Source: Hyaloperonospora brassicae (Eukaryota > Oomycota > Peronosporomycetes > Peronosporales > Peronosporaceae). From it: a stretch of DNA of 64,000 nt. The DNA is taken from positions 1-64,000 of the forward strand of contig CANTFL010000865.1 of assembly GCA_947650285.1 (NCBI GenBank), given 5' to 3'. The notes beneath the pieces were generated by a model. It did no database searches, was not told the origin of the DNA, and saw only the letters and a program-made list of their open reading frames with translations. Below, in pieces: positions 60,869-64,000 of this stretch. The translations under genes and the position numbers were made by a program. Position 1 is the first letter of the stretch; each line of letters begins with the position of its first letter.

Positions 60869-63800
60869 TTATACTTTGTATAAATATTTTTACTTCCATG
60901 TTGCCTTAAAATTTAATGATGTTGCTAGATGTATCCAACTGCCTAATGGCATTGTTCCGGATACGTTTCACAGATAAATAGGGCCTGACAGTTTATTAAT
61001 AATCTTTTTGACATCATTTAGCGCTTTCTTTTCAATTAAGACCATTAATGGTTTTCGTTTTTTTCATAGAAACAATGACATAGATATTTGAAATCTTGTT
61101 TATTGTTTTGGGTCTATTGTGATTGAACTTTGATCTGTCTTTTACATGCCATTGTAAACATCTGACTCAACAACTAGGACATGTATTTATATATCGTAAG
61201 CGTATGCTCCTTCATTTGAATCTTTCATATGCCCTTATACTCTAGAAAACGCTCAGTTGTGGTGCAATACATCACATTTAGTAATCTAATATTATGGTCG
61301 CGAATATGCTATCTTTTATTTCAAAGATTCTCAATGACTGGGAATGAGATTTGTGCTTACAAGTATATATCAATATCTTCACACACATTACCTTGTCCAA
61401 CAACCGTCGTGCTTCGCAGTAATGACAAGGAGCGAATTATCCTTTCGTATATTTTAGCACCATATATCTATATAATTATTTCGAAGTGAAGTGCACTAAA
61501 TCGCCTTCCAGTAGATGTTAATATTTGCGATTCTCAACCCAATTTGAGTACCTTGCTCAAAGTATAATTGATGTATTTGGCAATTTCTACCTTTAAAGGG
61601 GCAACATATGATCGCATCTAAAGGCTTCTACACATGTAGGCTGTTGTTAGTCGATCGTCTTAAAACCTTTAAGTCCCGGAGTTTGTCGATTCTAAAGTGA
61701 TCTAGACCCCACAATTCATATACGTCATTTATTTTCCCAATTATCAATCGTATATGAAACACATGCATCATACTCAAGATTTTACTCATAATGTCTATAT
61801 ATAATTAACTGGAAATCGAAGCTCTATATAACAGTACAAATTACAAAGATTAGACGGATATTTCATCAATATGCTTGTCAATTGAAGAGGTAGATCAAGC
61901 TCTTTGTCGGTTGCAAAGCTCGCTCTTAACACATGAAATCTTGAATCCATAATCCATACGCTTCTCTACGTAAATTAATTGACCACTAGTGTATTCCCGC
62001 TTACAAAAATCTAAATGTAGATAAATATGCAGCTTTTCACCTAAGAAGAATATTATTTGTAAAAAATCAATACGCGACGACTTCATGTCGTCGCAATTAA
62101 TATCTGCGAATGAGAAATTAACGGCTTCGAAGGAGAAGAAAGGAAGATGGATAGATTGATGAATCCATCTATGATGATGATTATCGAATGAGCCTACATA
62201 AAGATAAAAGGAGAGAGATGCTAATTCGCTGAGTAAAACGCATTTATATTATGTCATCGGCGCTTTGCATTTGATTTAAGTGACCCACCATTTTTATACG
62301 CAGAATCGACGATACGGTAGTATAATATACAATAAGTAACAAAATATAAGTAGTGATAGCTCAAAGTAATGGATAGTCAGCTAAACTTTCGCTATTTACA
62401 GGGTATTAAATTAACCGCCAGCAATCCACAGAATTATGCCTGTATTGGCTTATGCATGCTCAAGTGTGATATATAGATCAAGATTTACTGTCAAAATGAC
62501 TATTTGATTTACCTGTACATCTCATTAGCGCTCTATCTTTCTGACATAATTTGTTCTATAGCTACGCATAGCGTGAGGCCGCTCCATCGTACTCTAAAAT
62601 AATAGCCTTTTCCAAACCGAGGTAGGCGCATTTCTCGCTCGTGCTCAGTGGCCTTATTTATATTTGATCAACGCACATTTCTACTTCATTGTATTCCAGC
62701 ACGTATTTTGGCCATTATAAAATGTCCACTGGAGCCGTTGACAAATTATCTCGGCATTTTGACTCGTAACAAATATTCTGAACTGGTCTGTCGCGGCGTC
62801 CGAAGAACAGACGTGTTACCTCGTCTCAAAAAGCTATTATATGCCCTTGTTGGTCATATGGGAGGTTTGTTCTGTATTTTTAGTAATGAACTTGCTCATC
62901 TAATTATAAGATTTGCCTGATAACCTACATGGCATCTTTTTATTTTTTGTTCTGATAGCTAGTATTGACGCATTTCTAACTGGCTACACCTCCCTACACT
63001 ACGTACCAGGTTCTTTTTTTCTATTATGTATCACGATTAATAAAATAAATTGATTAGCTTGGTATAAGATGCCATATGAATTATTCACTAGTCACTTCAA
63101 AGCGTAAAATGATTTTTTTCTCTTCATTATTTCAAATCGCAGACATCTAAAGAAGACATATTCGTAATTCCTCAATACTAGATTTACGTTTGTTCGATTT
63201 ATCATCATTAGTTCGTGAATTCTCTGACATTCAGATTGCCAAAATAGATTTGATCCTTGATTAATCGATTGACATTTGTTCGGCCAGCTATACTGGATCA
63301 ATTTGATGGTATATTATACCAGATAATGATACTGATACCAGAACGATAATACTCGCGACGCCTTACAGCGCAATATTGCTTATCAATTGTTAAAAAACGG
63401 TGTCATGATAGACCATTCTTGTAGTGCTACTTTTGAGATGCCAGGTATTGTAGTTGTAATGGGATAGATGTCTATAATTATATATAAAAGAGTTCTAGCT
63501 CAGTAGTTGTGAAGGATAGAGTACGGCTTAGTATATCATAAATAAATCACTATAGCGCCCACCATCGGGGTGCCGAAACACTTCTATTGCACATGGTAGA
63601 ATATGAGTTTCTTGTCATGCTTTATCTGTTGCAAACAAACGCGTAATCAGCTTCATCACGGATATAGTAGCCGTCGAAATCAATACATTGTAATGATTTC
63701 ATGCTTGTTTAACGCTCATTGTCCCTCATTTGGCGAGAATCATTTAAGAAAAGCATCAACACTTGTTCACATTACACAAGCCTGTTGTAATCATCATTGA

Positions 63801-64000
63801 GCATACACATCTAAACGCAATAGCAGTGCGTATGTTTTTTAGTTGTATGCATCACATCGTACTTCATATTACACAAGCTATTGTGTAAATGTGCGCTTCA
63901 TCGTAGTCATTGTCAGTACGTGGCGGTAAATCACAATTGTATGCAACTCTTAAGTTTTTTTAATATGGTGACAACACCCAAGGCATATATGTAGCTACAC
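60869..64000. other. AT-rich interval to window end, nothing recognised
   Basis: Frames such as 61229-61489, 62648-62920 and 63603-63800 are within the background for such composition and carry no motif. No repeat from the rest of the window was matched here. Confidence 0.45.

Overview
The window reads as a repeat-dense, gene-poor stretch of an oomycete nuclear genome, probably Peronosporales (Phytophthora or a downy mildew). The reasons are: a secreted S33 (alpha/beta-hydrolase) serine-protease gene of the type expanded in Phytophthora; an almost perfect oomycete Inr promoter motif 30 bp before its start codon; decayed Ty3/gypsy and Ty1/copia polyproteins with oomycete-like wording; a pogo-type transposase; and low GC with long AT-rich gaps. 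No bacterial, viral or CRISPR features were seen. I could run no searches, so family names rest on motifs read by eye.

Layout. 1-500: LTR of a gypsy family that recurs across the window. 2002-3897: the only near-complete host gene, an S33-like secreted hydrolase with a lesion at its oxyanion motif and no recognisable catalytic His. 4464-5085: GC-rich unassigned insert. 5100-11205: Ty1/copia relic in coding order gag, PR, IN, RT, RNaseH. Its 5' LTR is split by a 1.14 kb element with 130-bp terminal inverted repeats (TIRs) at 5118-6258. 11499-11900: gypsy-type LTR. About 12480-20830: gypsy relic A on the minus strand with an LTR-like sequence at each end. 20830-26500: AT-rich DNA with LTR fragments and a repeat segment. 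28025-28201: two tandem mitochondrial-type tRNA-Leu relics, probably a NUMT. 28610-29923: pogo-like transposase pseudogene. 31685-32755: TIR element with a CAA/CAG core. 33255-34830: inverted, 5'-truncated copy of the S33 gene and its 3' flank. 35180-44040: gypsy relic B on the plus strand, an inverted counterpart of A, followed by a 16-bp minisatellite. 44290-49440: mostly unassigned, with one LTR. 49440-50515: second triplet-core TIR element, inverted relative to the first. 50520-59340: AT-rich, almost featureless. 59345-60868: TIR-bounded element with GC-rich coding-like cargo. 60870-64000: AT-rich, nothing recognised.

How it fits together. There is no operon-like organisation. The window is a record of transposition, nesting, inverted duplication and decay. 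The S33 gene and gypsy A/B form two independent inverted-repeat pairs. One 0.83-kb tract of the A/B pair is far more alike than its surroundings, as expected from local gene conversion. Non-autonomous TIR elements with triplet-repeat cores or foreign-looking cargo are the least familiar material here and the best candidates for something undescribed.
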